64,000 nt of DNA from Whitmania pigra (taxonomy: Eukaryota; Annelida; Clitellata; Hirudinida; Haemopidae), in the NCBI GenBank assembly GCA_021613335.1, contig JAJTWR010000473.1:1-64000 (forward strand). Direction: 5' to 3'. Positions 1-11,509 of this stretch are shown in pieces; position 1 is the first letter of the stretch, and the number at the start of each line of letters is the position of its first letter. Position numbers and translations under genes: made by a program. A model generated the notes under the pieces. It was not told where the DNA came from. It saw nothing but the letters and a program-made list of their open reading frames with translations, and did not search any database.

Positions 1-320
1 GCGGTTATGTTTTTCATTGCAGTTGTTGGATTGCTACCTTTGTGGAATTCATACAACATGCAATGACGCATGTGATTTACTTTGAAACTTTTGTCTTCCA
101 TGGGATATAAATGTGTTCAAACAGCAATACATTCAACTCAAGTTGAACTGAGTATCCGGATCTGATTTGACCTTGAAAACATCTGTCTAGATGTTAATCT
201 CATGTTTTAGTTTGGATAAAGAAAAGATGACAGAACTTTCCGGTATCCCTAATAGTTATCTTTATTATTATTTAAATAATTTAATTTATTAATAACATTG
301 GAATATTTAAACCTACAAAA
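1..320. other. AT-rich sequence without a recognised gene
   Basis: No ORF or domain is recognisable. A pyrimidine stretch followed by CAG near position 22 could be a splice acceptor of an exon whose gene lies to the left, but no following reading frame is convincing. Confidence 0.4.
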
Positions 321-327
321 TTATTAT

Positions 328-387
328 GTAATAATAATAATAATAATAATAATATAATAATAATAATAATAATAATAAAAATAACAT

Positions 388-420
<33 letters not shown>

Positions 421-453
421 AATAATAATAATAATAATAATAATATATAATAC

Positions 454-488
<35 letters not shown>

Positions 489-490
489 TA

Positions 491-546
<56 letters not shown>

Positions 547-700
547 TAATAATATAATAATAATAATATAATAATAATAATATATAATAATAATAATATA
601 TAATAATAATAATATAATAATAATATAATAATAATAATCCTAATAATAATAATAATAATCCTAATAATAATAATAATAATAATCCTAATAATAATAATAA
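328..700. repeat. (TAA)n microsatellite array
   Basis: About 370 bases of nearly pure AAT/TAA triplets, with occasional TA slips and three CCTAAT variants near the right end. It sits directly 5' of the LINE body. A similar TAA run follows the LINE at 5199-5245, so the element may have landed in a TAA tract or carry a TAA-type tail. Confidence 0.9.
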
Positions 701-828
701 TTTCTATGGTTTATCGCCCGCGTGCTGATGTCAACTGTTCGCTTTGCTAATATTCGATTCTTTTAGCGTATAATATTGATATAAATTTCAATAAATTTAT
801 TATTTTTATATGCTGCACTTGAAAAAAG

Positions 829-1746
829 TTGGAATGGCTTACTTGGTTCGAATTAGACAGAAAGAAAATATCGGCTTCGGTATCTCTGATCGGATTACAT
901 ATCTGTGATAAATGTGTAAAAGAAAATGTAGAGGTATTGAAAAAGATTCTAGAATCCTATCAAGTTGACGAGAATATTGAAAACATGGTCCGAACGGTTT
1001 TACCTGAAAACATAACTAAGGATCTTGCTGAAATCAAAATGATGCTTGAGGAAAGAACAAGACATGAAAGCATGATACAAAAACAAATAGATGAGATGAA
1101 AGATTTGAAACCTCAATTGGACAAATTAACTGGGGAATTCAAACAATTTAGTGACAAGTTGAATGAAATAAGCATGGACAAGGTGAAAGAAACAGAAAAA
1201 TGGTCTGATCTATTTAAAAACAATGTTCAAGAAATAAACAGAAGTGTGAAATCAGTTCAAGAATCAGTATTCAAAACAAAGACTGCAACTGAAATAAAAG
1301 AAGACAGAAAATTAAGAAAAAACAATCTTGTGTTTTACAACTTGAAAGAAAGTGTGACAGATCAAAAAAGCAATGACAAGGATTTTCTTACAGAGTTGTT
1401 AAAAGAATTTGACATTGAATTTGATCATCAAAAGAATGTACTACAAATGAACAGAATTGGAAAGAAAATTGAAGGTAAAGACAGACTCATGATTGTAAAG
1501 TTTTATAATTTTAGTCTGAAAAACATGATACTTGAAAGCTGTTACAAATTGAAAGGTCTAATGAAGATCAAGAAATTAATTGTTAGTCATGATTTATCAG
1601 TTGAAGATAGAGAAAATTGTAAAAAGTTGATTGAAAAAGCTAAAGAAGAAAAGGCCAAGACTGGAGAAGCTGATAAACTTGTATATAAAATAAGAGGAGC
1701 ACCAGCTTCATTTCATGTGGTCCTGGTCAAGAAACAAAATTTATAA
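829..1746 (+). CDS. LINE ORF1 protein (coiled coil plus RRM-like domain)
   Basis: An open frame of about 305 codons (first ATG at 835). The first third has a Cys pair (CDKC) near residue 26. The middle, roughly residues 60-150, is rich in Lys, Glu and Leu and looks like a coiled coil. From about residue 165 the text NNLVFYNLKES begins the RRM-like fold seen in L1-type ORF1 proteins, and RLMIVKF matches a later strand. These proteins bind the element's RNA as trimers. The frame ends three bases before the next ORF, in a different frame, as expected for a two-ORF LINE. It is intact, but the rest of the element is broken. Confidence 0.75.
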   Translation: MEWLTWFELDRKKISASVSLIGLHICDKCVKENVEVLKKILESYQVDENIENMVRTVLPENITKDLAEIKMMLEERTRHESMIQKQIDEMKDLKPQLDKLTGEFKQFSDKLNEISMDKVKETEKWSDLFKNNVQEINRSVKSVQESVFKTKTATEIKEDRKLRKNNLVFYNLKESVTDQKSNDKDFLTELLKEFDIEFDHQKNVLQMNRIGKKIEGKDRLMIVKFYNFSLKNMILESCYKLKGLMKIKKLIVSHDLSVEDRENCKKLIEKAKEEKAKTGEADKLVYKIRGAPASFHVVLVKKQNL

Positions 1747-1748
1747 AC

Positions 1749-4281
1749 TTGCAAGAGTTAAGCATTAATAAAGTTGATAGAAATGAGAAACCACAGATAT
1801 CGACATTGATCAAGACAAATGAATCAAATAAAAAGGATGATGTTAAACAGGAAATTAAAGGTAATATTCTTGCATTCTCTCTGAGGAAAAACATGATAAT
1901 AAAAGATGAAAATAAAACTAATGATGCTGTTAAATGTCAAAATAAAAGAAGACAAAAATGGACAAAAGAGCAATATAAAGATGTAATCTGGTCATATTAT
2001 TATGCAAAGGAAGAAAACAATGATCAAGTAACAATAGCTACCTATAATATTTGGAGGAGTAGAAATCCTGAAATATTCCCAGGCATGAATCCAAACAATC
2101 TAAGCAACCATAGAAGATATATCTTAAAAGAAAAAAAACTTTCAGAACTTGAATTAGCAGAAATTGATGAAGATGTGAAACGAAAACTCAGAGGCCAAGA
2201 TTTAGATGCAGAGCAGATTTCAGGACCAGAGAGGTGCCAGGGTGGAGATGATACAAATTCCCATCAGGAAAATTTGATTTATGAACAATACCATGCAGAT
2301 TTCAGGCAAGAAAGTTTCATGATCAAAGAGATGAAATCAGAAGAGATGATAGAAATTGAAAATAAATTAATCTCAAAACTCAACCAGGTCAAGAAGATTA
2401 AAATTCATGAGAGGAAAAATTTGAATAAAATTACAAACCTGAGACAAGCTGATAAAACAATAAAATTAGTAAATCATGTACTCAGTAAAGTTTCAACAGA
2501 AATGGCATTGGATGTGACAAAGATAAACGAATTAATGTATACAACGGCAGCAATGACCCACATTAAATACAGTTGACACATTTTGGAGGAATATATTAGA
2601 AAAGGAAATACATTATAATTTTAATGCAGGGTGGATTAAACATGAAGAAGAAAGATATACGAATTTAAATATAAATGAATGGCGGGATTTTGAAGTTGAG
2701 GAGATCAGTGGCATAATTAATCAAACACATAATTGGAAAAGTCCAGACACAGATAAAATACATAATTTCTGGCTTAAAAAACTAACTGCCTTACATAAAC
2801 CCTTAACAGAAGCATACAATGAAATAATGAAAGAACCACTAAAAATACCAACTTGGCTGACTGAAGGAATAACATACCTGTTGCCAAAATCACAGGAGAC
2901 TTCTAAAGCAAAGAATTACAGGCCCATCACGTGTCTGCCAACAACATATAAAATATTAACTGCAGCAATATCCAAATGAATATATGACCACCTCCAAAGT
3001 ACTAACATCTTGCCAGAAGAACAAAAAGGATGTACAAAAGGATCTCGAGGATGCAAAGATCAATTGCTTATTAGTCAGATGATAACCCAAAACTCTCAGA
3101 AATTTAAAAAGAATCTGAATATTTCATGGATTGACTATAAAAAAGCATTTGATAGCACACCCCATTCATGGATTGTTCGAGCCTCGCGGATTTATCATGT
3201 TAATGATGTCATAGATCAGTTTATTGCACAGTCAATGTTGAAATGGAGAACAAGGATGTTTCTAAGACATAACGATGGTGACATTGAAATAGCAACAATA
3301 GAGATAAAACGAGGAATATTTCAGGGAGATTCATCATCACCTTTATTGTTCTGCATATCATTGATTCCACTATCTAATTTAATTAACAGGACTGGATTGG
3401 GCTATAGAATTTATAAAGAACAAATTAGTCACTTATTCTACATGGATGATTTGAAATTATTTACATCTGAACGTGAGGATACGCAAAAAGTTATAAGAAT
3501 TGTGGAAATATTCAGCAAAGACATCTGCATGGAATTCGGAATAGAAAAATGTGCAACTATTGAAATAAAACATGGACAATCCACTGGCACAAAAGGCATT
3601 GAACTCGTGGAAGGGGGAAAAGAAGAAATTAAATTTCTCGAGACAAAGGAGATGTATAAATATCTTGGGATGGAGGAACGAGATGGATTAAATAACAAAT
3701 TGATGAAAGAAAAGATGAAAAAGAAATATTTTAGTCGAATAAGAAAAATGCTTAAAAATCAACTTAGTGCTAAAAATAAGATAACAGCAATCAATAGTTT
3801 GGCAGTACCGGTTTTCATATACGGGCTTGGAATAATTCCTTGGCTAAAATCAGAAATAGAAAAATGTGATAGAAAAACTAGAAAAATACTAACTATGAAT
3901 GGAATGCATCATCCAAGACCAGATATTGACAGAATGTATGTGAAAAGGAGTAATGGAGGTAGAGGCATAATTGAACTGGTATCAGCATATCAACAAAGTA
4001 TCTTCAATCTGGGAGAATATATTGCAAAAGCAGTTGGAAGATTAATGCAATTGGTGAGAACATGGGATGAATCCAGAAGAAAATTTTCCCTGCAGAAGGA
4101 ATCATGTAAAATAAAATTGAAATATAAACTAAATGATGCAAGAGGAATACAAATGAGACAGGATTTGAAAAAAGCCATGGAAACAGAAAAATTAGAAAAA
4201 ATTATGGTGAAGCCTCTGCACAGACAATTCATCCAAAATTTTGGTAATGCAACCATAGATAAAGAATCAAGTGTCCAATAG
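1749..4281 (+). pseudogene. LINE ORF2: Myb-like domain and reverse transcriptase, broken
   Basis: The first frame (1749-2576) contains a Myb-like DNA-binding segment beginning RRQKWTKEQYKDVIW and ending near KLRGQ. At about 2576 the frame shifts; from 2578 a second frame runs to 4281 with reverse transcriptase motifs: NYRPITCLP, the GCTKGSRGCKDQLL block, WIDYKKAFD, GIFQGDSSSPLLF, and the catalytic YMDD near 3440. An in-frame TGA at 2977-2979 sits where related elements usually read Arg. The gene is therefore disabled by at least one frameshift and one stop. The RT resembles the widespread LINE family that uses a restriction-like endonuclease (R2/NeSL-type assemblage). A further frame change separates it from the endonuclease. 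Confidence 0.85.
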
Positions 4282-4342
4282 CTTACAAAGTGTGATCTAA
4301 AAGCAGAGAGAAAGTTTAATAATTGCAGCTCAAGATCAGGCC

Positions 4343-4801
4343 TTGCAGACAAAATATTACAAGAAGATGATCCTGCACCAAGACACCGACAGTTCATGTA
4401 GAATGTGCCACCGACATGTTGAAAGTATCAGCCATGTAATATCTGGATGCAGCACGTTGGCTGCCAAGGAATACTTAGACAGACACAACAGAGTTGCCAG
4501 GTACATTCACTGGAAGATCAGCAAAGAATGTGGAAATCCATTGACCAACAAATGGTATAAACACACACCAAGTGGAATCACAAATTTAGATCAAGGAGTG
4601 TTAATGTGGGATCACTCAGTAATTACAGATAGGACAATACCTGCAAACAGGCCGGATCTCATCTATCATGACAAACATAAAAGAACATGCTTGATAATTG
4701 ATGTTGCTGTGCCAGATGACTCCAATGTGGCCCAAAAGGAAGTGGAAAAATTGACTAAATACAAGGACTTACAGATAGAAATTCAGAGAATGTGGGGTTG
4801 A
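4343..4801 (+). pseudogene. LINE ORF2 C-terminus: zinc knuckle and restriction-like endonuclease
   Basis: This 152-codon frame continues ORF2 after a frame change between 4281 and 4343. It starts with a CCHC-type knuckle (CRMC, then HVESISHVISGC), followed about 80 residues later by RPDLIYHDKHKRTCLIIDVAVPDD. That spacing of an R-PD pair and a downstream D is the signature of the PD-(D/E)XK nuclease at the C-terminus of R2-like LINEs, which nicks the target for reverse transcription. The block appears complete but is out of frame with the RT upstream. Confidence 0.8.
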
Positions 4802-5245
4802 GGGCTCAGGTGATACCCGTGGTTATAGGTGCACTTGGAACAATGTCAAAGAAATTTAAAAATTATCTGAATTGCATCACTGGTAACCCATCGCCTATTG
4901 AAACTCAAAAAATTGCTCTGTGCGGGACAGCACACATCTTAAGAAAAGTCCTTGAATAAGACAAATCTAATTTCGTTGAATAACCTTCTTGTATATGATT
5001 GCTTATACAGTTGCTTTGCTTATATTTGTCTTATGTTCGTTTATATTGGACCACGATTCTAGAATTGTTGGCAGGGCTTGAGTTGACTTTTGTTTGAATT
5101 CTGATTTACCATGTATATTGTTATGACTGCCTGTGATCCCTTGTTGGGATCTGGAGTCATTGTTTTCCAACAGAAGGCCGTGATTGTAAATAAACGATAA
5201 TAATAATAATAATAATAATATAATAATAATAATAATAATAAAAAT
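4802..5245 (+). mobile_element. LINE 3' UTR ending in a TAA tail
   Basis: After the ORF2 stop the element continues with untranslated sequence containing GTAAATAAACG, directly followed at 5199 by a pure ATA/TAA repeat. The simple repeat right after the UTR is typical of LINE families that end in a short tandem repeat instead of poly(A). Confidence 0.55.
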
Positions 5246-5941
5246 GATTATTATAATATATAATAATGTACAATAATTTATATATATTATAATTTATAAT
5301 ATCATTAATAATATAATAATCATTTATTATTTATAAATCATTTATAATATCATTAATAATATAATAATCATTATTATTTATTATATCAGAATTCTAAACT
5401 TTAGGCTTGTAGTAATTTTCAAAAGTCTGTTTTCTCAATGGAAGCACTTTATGCTATACAAATATTCAACTCCTTGCATAAGGTTTGCAGTATACTGCAT
5501 TTATTGATTCACAACTAGATACAACAAGATGTGAATGTATTCGCGCTTTACACTTGGCGGACTATTTAAGGTTTTGGTAATTTTTGACTGTGAATTTGGG
5601 TCGTTAAAATGTCTTTAATAATAAATTAATTTTCTCCACACAGATACTGAATTCACTTTCGTTGTGATAAATACAAGTTTAAAATAAAGCTTTTGAAACA
5701 CTTTTAGTAGATTGTTGATTTATCAATATCAAGAAGAATTTAGATTTCAGGCTTGTAGTAATTTTCAAAAGTTTGTTTTCTCAATAGAACCACTTCATGC
5801 TTTAAACATATTCAACTTCTTGACTAATCTTTGGAGTATACTGCAGCTATTACAACTATTAATTCACAACAAGATGTGAATGTATCCGCGCTTTACACTT
5901 GGCGGACTATTTAACTTTGACCTTTTTTGTTTTTTTGTGAT
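5246..5941. repeat. AT-rich dispersed repeat with an internal near-copy
   Basis: Two similar stretches (about 5390-5590 and 5750-5930) share the text GGCTTGTAGTAATTTTCAAAAG and a downstream motif ending CACTTGGCGGACTATTTAA. The same sequence recurs at about 26300-26470 and, inverted, at about 39360-39545 and 55870-56070. It always lies beside a PAN-FTP gene copy and an LTR-B, so it belongs to the duplicated unit. No coding potential seen. Confidence 0.6.
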
Positions 5942-6068
5942 TGTTGTACCGAATTCGAGTGGAGATTTGTAATGCTTCAAGTGCATTTCTTTTCCATTAT
6001 ATTAAAAGACATTCTGCTATGTTTGGTCACGAGTTGTCTGCTTTCATAATCAACATAAAAATACAACA
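5942..6068 (+). repeat. solo LTR, family B
   Basis: Begins TGTTGTACCGAATTC and ends AAATACAACA, the TG...CA ends of an LTR, about 127 bp long. Related copies are at 26497-26624 (plus) and 39211-39338, 44302-44429, about 55749-55861 and 8713-8783 (minus, the last truncated). No internal retrotransposon sequence is attached, so these are remnants of LTR-LTR recombination. Confidence 0.65.
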
Positions 6069-6411
6069 GTATTATCTAGTGAAACTTAACTAAGTCATAG
6101 TAATTAAAAATGTATATTAAAATAATATAAATAATAATATAAATAAGATTAATAAATAATAGATAATAAATAGGATGCAAAAGCTCTTGAGGTTGAAGCG
6201 AAGTTTATATACTTTATTTTTTCAAAAGATGTTAATTTTTTTGAAATGCGGATTAAAAAGCTCCCAAGTAGATGCTCAAAAGTAATGCCTAATGGTGGAT
6301 ATTATTATTTTTTTTAAATTTTTATTCCAAACAAAATTCGGGACAGGTTTTTCTGGTACCCTAAATGATACTACTATTTTTTTTTCTTGAAACAGAACGA
6401 GAAATAAACTA
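6069..6411. other. noncoding DNA shared with 55430-55740
   Basis: AT-rich sequence containing a CGGGACAGG...CTGGTACC stretch that reappears inverted at about 55440-55500. It carries no gene and is part of the duplicated unit next to the PAN-FTP genes. Confidence 0.5.
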
Positions 6412-6579
6412 TGTTGTGTCCACATGAATATTGTGGACCACTTTTAGTTGCACTTGACCTAGAATTTGTTTACGATTCGAGTCGAAGTTGCCGCGTTTTT
6501 TTCAAGCGAGTTTCAGTTTTAATGAAGTCTTATTACAATTACGAGTTATCTCTCCAGCATTCAATATGCAAATACAACA
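6412..6579 (+). repeat. solo LTR, family A
   Basis: Begins TGTTGTGTCCACATG and ends AAATACAACA. It is clearly related to the two LTRs of the element at 10800-13028 (minus there). The copy at 38936-39110 keeps a clean 5-bp target duplication; here the flanks are AACTA and AACAA, one mismatch. Confidence 0.7.
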
Positions 6580-6599
6580 AACAACATAAACAGTTTTTT

Positions 6600-6812
6600 T
6601 ATGTGTTTATTTAACCGGTCGAGGGGCTAATAGCCACTAATACGACAGCAAAAATGATACAACCAGTCAACATCGAGCCAGAAAAAAGCAGGTTACAGAT
6701 CGATAATTTTGAAAAATCAATCTCGAGGATTAATGCTCTGAAACTGATGAAAGTGCTAGCAGATACCACCTCGTCTGGTAGGGAATTCCAGACTACAACT
6801 CTTTTCACAAAA
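6600..6812 (-). pseudogene. CR1/Jockey-type LINE 3' fragment
   Basis: The minus strand encodes a fragment with VVVWNSLPDEVVSAST followed by SFRALILEIDFSKL. This is the usual C-terminal tail after the reverse transcriptase in CR1-like LINEs (WNSLP...VV...SF...L). The same 3' end is found, in the opposite orientation, at about 38790-38905. Short 5'-truncated LINE copy with no catalytic region. Confidence 0.6.
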
Positions 6813-6867
6813 AAAATGTGACATAAAAATATTTGTTAAATTACGATTTTAAATATTTAATTTGATT

Positions 6868-7740
6868 ATGTATGTTCAAACGATTTTCAGTATATTACTG
6901 TTATCATTCTGTGTCTGGGCATTGGATAATTCTAGAAAATTTAGAAAAATATTTGATTGCCAAGGGAATTCTTGGTGTTCTGACGCAATTCCATCTGACA
7001 GTGAAAAAGGCATCGATAGCTCTAAGCGTTGCGCTATTCATTGCATCAGACGAGCACCTTGCGTCAGTTTCAATTACTGGAGAACCACAAGTTTATGCCA
7101 ATTATTTGATTTTTTAACTTACATAGTTAATGGAAGCAATCTTTGCACTCATTACCAGGTATTCATTCAGCTGGTATTTTTCACTTTTTTTATATTTTAA
7201 ACGTTTTATATATTTTAAGTATTACGTGCTTATATGACTAAAAACACTTTTTAAAATCCCGCAGTCTGATCCACAAATTCGTTATTTAAAAAGTAAGAAA
7301 TTTTCTACTTCAATAATTGTTTTTTTAATAATTATCCATACGGATTTTTAAAGGCTTTGAAGTCGTTCCTAATAAAATAAAAACCTTAGAAAATTATTGT
7401 ATTACAAAAATGCAGATAAGTTTCCATCTAATCAATCATTTGTTTTAAAATATTATGCCACAGATCCATAATTTTCAAATGTAATTTACTGAAATTGAAA
7501 CAGCTGAAAACTTGGCTGAATACCGCCAAACTTGCCAAAGTTCAACTTATTTGATAGGAACAAAATTCACTTATTCTTGGTTGGCCGTTGATGGCCTGTT
7601 ACTAACAGACGCAAATGCAGGTTTTTGCACTCATACTAATGAAGATGATTCTGGAAATAACTGGTTCATGGTTGATTTGGTGTACACTGTCAACATCGTT
7701 TATGTGCGCGTCTTAGCCAGGACTGCAAACTTTTACTTTA
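6868..7740 (+). pseudogene. PAN-FTP secreted protein gene, copy 1, last exon missing
   Basis: Three exons match the intact copies: 6868-7158 (signal peptide MYVQTIFSILLLSFCVWA and a PAN/Apple domain with CAIHCIRRAPC and FNYWRTTSLCQLF), a 28-nt exon at 7265-7292, and 7504-7740 (first half of the FTP domain: AVDGLLLTDANAGFCTHTN, WFMVDLVYTVNIVYVRVLA). Donors GTATTC, GTAAGA and GTGAGT and the AG acceptors fit. The fourth exon, with the last two Cys-containing FTP strands, is absent downstream; only an inverted remnant exists at 8190-8400. The product would be secreted and probably binds glycans or proteins, but without exon 4 the FTP fold is incomplete. Confidence 0.75.
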
Positions 7741-7769
7741 GTGAGTTTTGCAGCTAATTAAATAATTGT

Positions 7770-8700
7770 TTTTAAATCAGGATAAAAATGCTGAGCACAG
7801 ACACTTAAGGCATGCCTTTTATGCACAACCATCAAAATTGCTCGTTCAAGTAAATTATAGTTAACGACAAAATTGAGCTGAATTACTTATTTACCTTGCA
7901 CTTGTCAACACTTTGCCTTTATAAACCAAATTAGTTGATCTGCAATGCGTGCCAGCCACAGATCATCCATCCATCCATCCAAAGAATAGATAGCATTTAC
8001 GGTCGCCGCGGCTTTTGAAAGCACAAATTGCAATTGGACACTGTTTAATCGATATACCATTTGTCTAATTCGTTTTCTTTGTTGTAAGACATTATTTTAA
8101 AAGCGTTTCAGAGGCTTTAAATTAAATTTTTATTAAACCGCAAGAAAAGTAAATTCGGTGTCTGTGGAAAAAATAATATAATATTAATAATAATGTCACG
8201 ACTAAAGTTCACAGTCAAAAATCACCAAATACTTGGAATTCAAAAACCAAAACTTATCTGGCAGAAGGAGTGCTTAGTAATAAACTTCAAACCATTGACC
8301 ATCGGGAAGAGGTCCCAGGTAGATGCCACATATGGGGTAGTTGATGGGTGTTCTGGTGGGTGTCTTAATCAACCAGGAATAATTCGTAATCCCAATCTTA
8401 ATTGCTTAATTGATTAATTTAGGATAAAATTAATTTTGTTATCGTTTCACGTTAAACCATTTATCTTTTAACATCCAAAACTGGGAAAACAGGCAAAATC
8501 TTTTTTAGTTTCTTTAATGTTTGTAAAAGTTTTTTTTTTAATTGTATTTATCAGGTTTTTTTGAGCGCAATATGTGAAATCATTTTCTAATCGATCTACC
8601 ATTTGTTTAACGCCACTATTCGATTCTCTTTGTTATCATATAATATTTTAATTATTATTTAATTAAATTAATTTTAATTACTATGACTTAGTTACGTTTC
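7770..8700 (-). pseudogene. inverted spacer and decayed PAN-FTP exon 4
   Basis: From about 7911 the sequence matches the intergenic spacer of the minus-strand copies (compare 41215-41470 and 43700-43860), in the same orientation as there. At about 8190-8400 the minus strand reads LIKTPTRTPINYPICGIYLGPLP, the start of exon 4, then runs into a stop and lacks the middle part. This exon 4 is therefore opposite in strand to exons 1-3 next to it. Confidence 0.65.
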
Positions 8701-8712
8701 ACTAGATATTAC

Positions 8713-8783
8713 TGTTGTATTTGTATGTTGATTTCGAAAGCAGACAACTCGCAACCAAACAAGGCTGAATAACATTTAACACA
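8713..8783 (-). repeat. truncated solo LTR, family B
   Basis: TGTTGTATTTGTATGTTG followed by the family-B body on the minus strand. It stops at about 8783, where hAT transposase sequence begins, so a hAT-related insertion or rearrangement cut it. Confidence 0.55.
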
Positions 8784-9167
8784 ATGGAATCTGCATCGCC
8801 ACTCTCATTGCCAACTCGGACTTCATTGAAAAAAATTAAATATTTGACAGATAAGATTCAGTCTAGTATAACTGCTGCGAATATTAGTTGTATCAACCAA
8901 AGGGACACTGTGCTTAATCAGCTCAACAATTATCTAGCTGATATAAATAGAAGAAAAAGAACATAATGACGCAATAAATTTATGGAAAGAGAAGAACACT
9001 CGTTACAGTAAATTGTATGAGTTAGCCCAGGACTTATTGTCAGCACCAGCTTCTCAGGCCTACGTGGAGCGGATATTTTCGCTCTGCGGCATCCTGACTA
9101 CAGGACGACGAAACCGAAATCAACAGTCCTTGGAGATGAGAGCTTTACTCAGACTAAACTCATTTTG
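8784..9167 (+). pseudogene. hAT transposase C-terminal fragment
   Basis: Two reading frames joined by a frameshift near 8960. The second reads LLSAPASQAYVERIFSLCG, then TTGRRNR and MRALLRLNSF. This is the hAT C-terminal dimerisation motif (S.ERxFS....T..R), with Val before the Glu. No catalytic DDE region is present, so this is a 5'-truncated relic. Confidence 0.7.
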
Positions 9168-9249
9168 ACTAACTGTGGCAATAAATGTTCAATAATTGTT
9201 TGTAGTTGTTTCTTTCTTACTTGAAGCTTATATAATCATTTCAACTTTC

Positions 9250-9503
9250 GAAAAGGATTTAAAGGAAAACGAAAATATTGAAAATGGAATTAGAATAGAA
9301 ATTAAAAATTATTTGAGCAATGGTAATTAGAATCGAATGGAAATTTTTAGAACTTTGAATGGAATTAGAATAGAAATAGAAATTATTTCAGCAATGGTAA
9401 TTAGAATTGAATGGAAATTTTTGGAACTTTGAATAGAATTAGAATAGAAATAGAAATTATTTGCCAAATAATAATGGAATTAGAATTGTAATGGAAATAA
9501 CAC
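9250..9503. repeat. tandem repeat of about 80 bp
   Basis: About three imperfect copies of a unit containing GAATGGAATTAGAATAGAAA followed by AATGGTAATTAGAAT and GGAAATTTTTGGAAC. The array lies between the hAT C-terminus and the start of block A, and its right edge coincides with the end of homology to 59392. It is probably the subterminal repeat of the hAT element. Confidence 0.6.
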
Positions 9504-10799
9504 TGGTATGAACCCACCGTACAGTTTCTAACTAATCATCTAAACTTTATTGTTTTTTTCTCCCTTAGCAGAGGTGTTTTTGAGAAAAATGTCCTTTCCG
9601 TATTTCCTGATATGTGTTTTTATGATTTAAATGACTAACCTAGTTAATATTAATCGAAAGAATATAAGTGCACAGGAAGGTTCGGTGGATCACTTAAACC
9701 GGAGACTTTCTCCTGCTTTCCTGCAATGCCTTCTTCAAACTTGTTCTTCTGGCTCCTCATCAATTACAAACATGATTTCCAAGACATTGCATCTGAATTT
9801 ATATATGTTCTTCAATTTCCACACCGACGCTGTTAGCCAAAGTGATTTCTTCCTTTTGAAGCTTAAGACATTTTGTGTTAAATGCTCACAAAACATTTTA
9901 ATAATTACAATCTCATAAATACACTACCTTACCACCTGCAATTTAATCGCTAGGTAAATTGCTAAGACGCTAAATTGTATTTTGTTCGATAGTTGAAATT
10001 GCTTCGCACCTGCCACCTCGCGATCACCAAAAAATCAAACGTAATTTTGTAAATGTTTGAAATTTTTAATAATTTAACCTTTTTGATATTCCAGAAATAT
10101 CGACGAGTACCCACTGCAAACTCCTCAATCCTTAAAAGCGTTTGAATGAAGCATTGGTTCTCCACAGGTAACTAAGGAGACACTAAGGTGATATTAAAAC
10201 CGTCATATTTTTCAACCAATGAGACGACAGGTCCTAAAGTCGTGACGAATGAAAATATTTCTAGCAAATAATTTTTTTAGAGCTTCAAAACTATAACCCA
10301 TATCTCCATGACCAATCGTAAGTCATCGTAATGTCATCGATGTACAAAAAATGTCAAGCGATAACCATGGCCAGGAAATGAAATGAGAAAGCAAATGATT
10401 ACATACGACAGTTATAAATAGATGGACAGGTGATCATCAATAATGCGCTCGTCTGATTGTGTAAATGTTTCAACGCATTCGTAGGTGCGTAGCTTCACAA
10501 CAATTATAAAATTACAATTACATATTAGAATTACAATTACATATCAGAATTACAATTACAGACATTCATTCTTCTCTTCCAGCCATTGTAAATCTCGCAA
10601 AATAGTCAAAATGAGGGCAGTTTTTGGACAGATTTAGTTCCAGAGGAAGCAATTAGGACCTCTGATAAGTTGAAACAAAATACTGTTAAAACGTTCAATA
10701 TTTAAGAGCGACTGAAATACAAAATGGAGATCCAAGTTTTTACGACATTTTACATTCAATTCGTTAAAAAAACAACAGGAAGGGACGAATAATACTAGC
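9504..10799. repeat. duplicated block A, left part (copy 1)
   Basis: Nearly identical to 59392-60750 in the same orientation. It contains weak ORFs without recognised domains and one candidate terminal exon (see 59992-60105) that is damaged here by a 59-bp deletion near 10097. The duplication resumes at 13029 after the LTR element. Confidence 0.8.
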
Positions 10800-10975
10800 T
10801 GTTGTATTTGTATATTGAATGTTGGAGAGATAACACTAAATGTAATGAGACGAAACAACTTTATTAGAACTGAAACGCGCGGCAACCTCAACTCGAAACG
10901 TAAACAACTCTAGGTCAAGTCGCAACTAAAAGTAGTCCATAATTATTCATGCGGACACAACACCTCTCCACCAAG

Positions 10976-11470
10976 TTAAAGTCCCCTGTTGGACTTTTGC
11001 CTGAGGCGTTCTGACCTTCTCGGAAGAGTCCGTTCTTCGACCGTGGTCTCGAAAGTTTCAGGCCCAGCAAATCTCACTCTCTTCCTTGGTTTCTTAGTCG
11101 TAGGAAGGTTGATTTTGTCCGATGGCCTGTTCCAATGATAATCACCCGGATCATTATCTTGGTCTACTCCGTACCTGGGACGAATCTGCTCCGCATGTCT
11201 CTTCCACAACAGTCCATGCGGAACGGATTTCACTATCATGTGTCGTCTGCCCAGTCTCTTGAAAATGGTGGCAGGAACCCACCTTGGCTGACGGTCTCTC
11301 CGAGGGCCGTAGTATTTAATGTAGCACGATTGTCCAATCGAATACTTGGCTGAATTTTGTTGCATTTTCTCCTTGAATTTGATGTCTAACTCGAAATTCT
11401 TTAGGCATCCAAGTCCTGGTTCAAAAATCTCTTGAAATTCAGAGCAAAGCTCTTCACATTGTTTTGTCAT
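10976..11470 (-). pseudogene. integrase C-terminal domain fragment
   Basis: A 164-codon minus-strand frame with RDRQPRWVPATIFKRLG, then IVKSVPHGLLWKRHAEQIRPRYG. This is the C-terminal domain of Gypsy integrases of this lineage, and it closely resembles 46418-46969. The H2C2 zinc finger and DDE core that should precede it are absent, so the fragment cannot integrate DNA alone. Confidence 0.8.
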
Positions 11471-11509
11471 TGATGACGATGACCTTGTTGAAATTAAATT
11501 AAATTTTCT

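Noticed and set aside
6872..7117. Second plus-frame ORF over PAN exon 1 (also at 24885, 42664 and 57410)
   Set aside because: Out-of-frame shadow of the PAN exon; only the chosen frame gives a signal peptide and PAN cysteines and joins exon 2 in phase.
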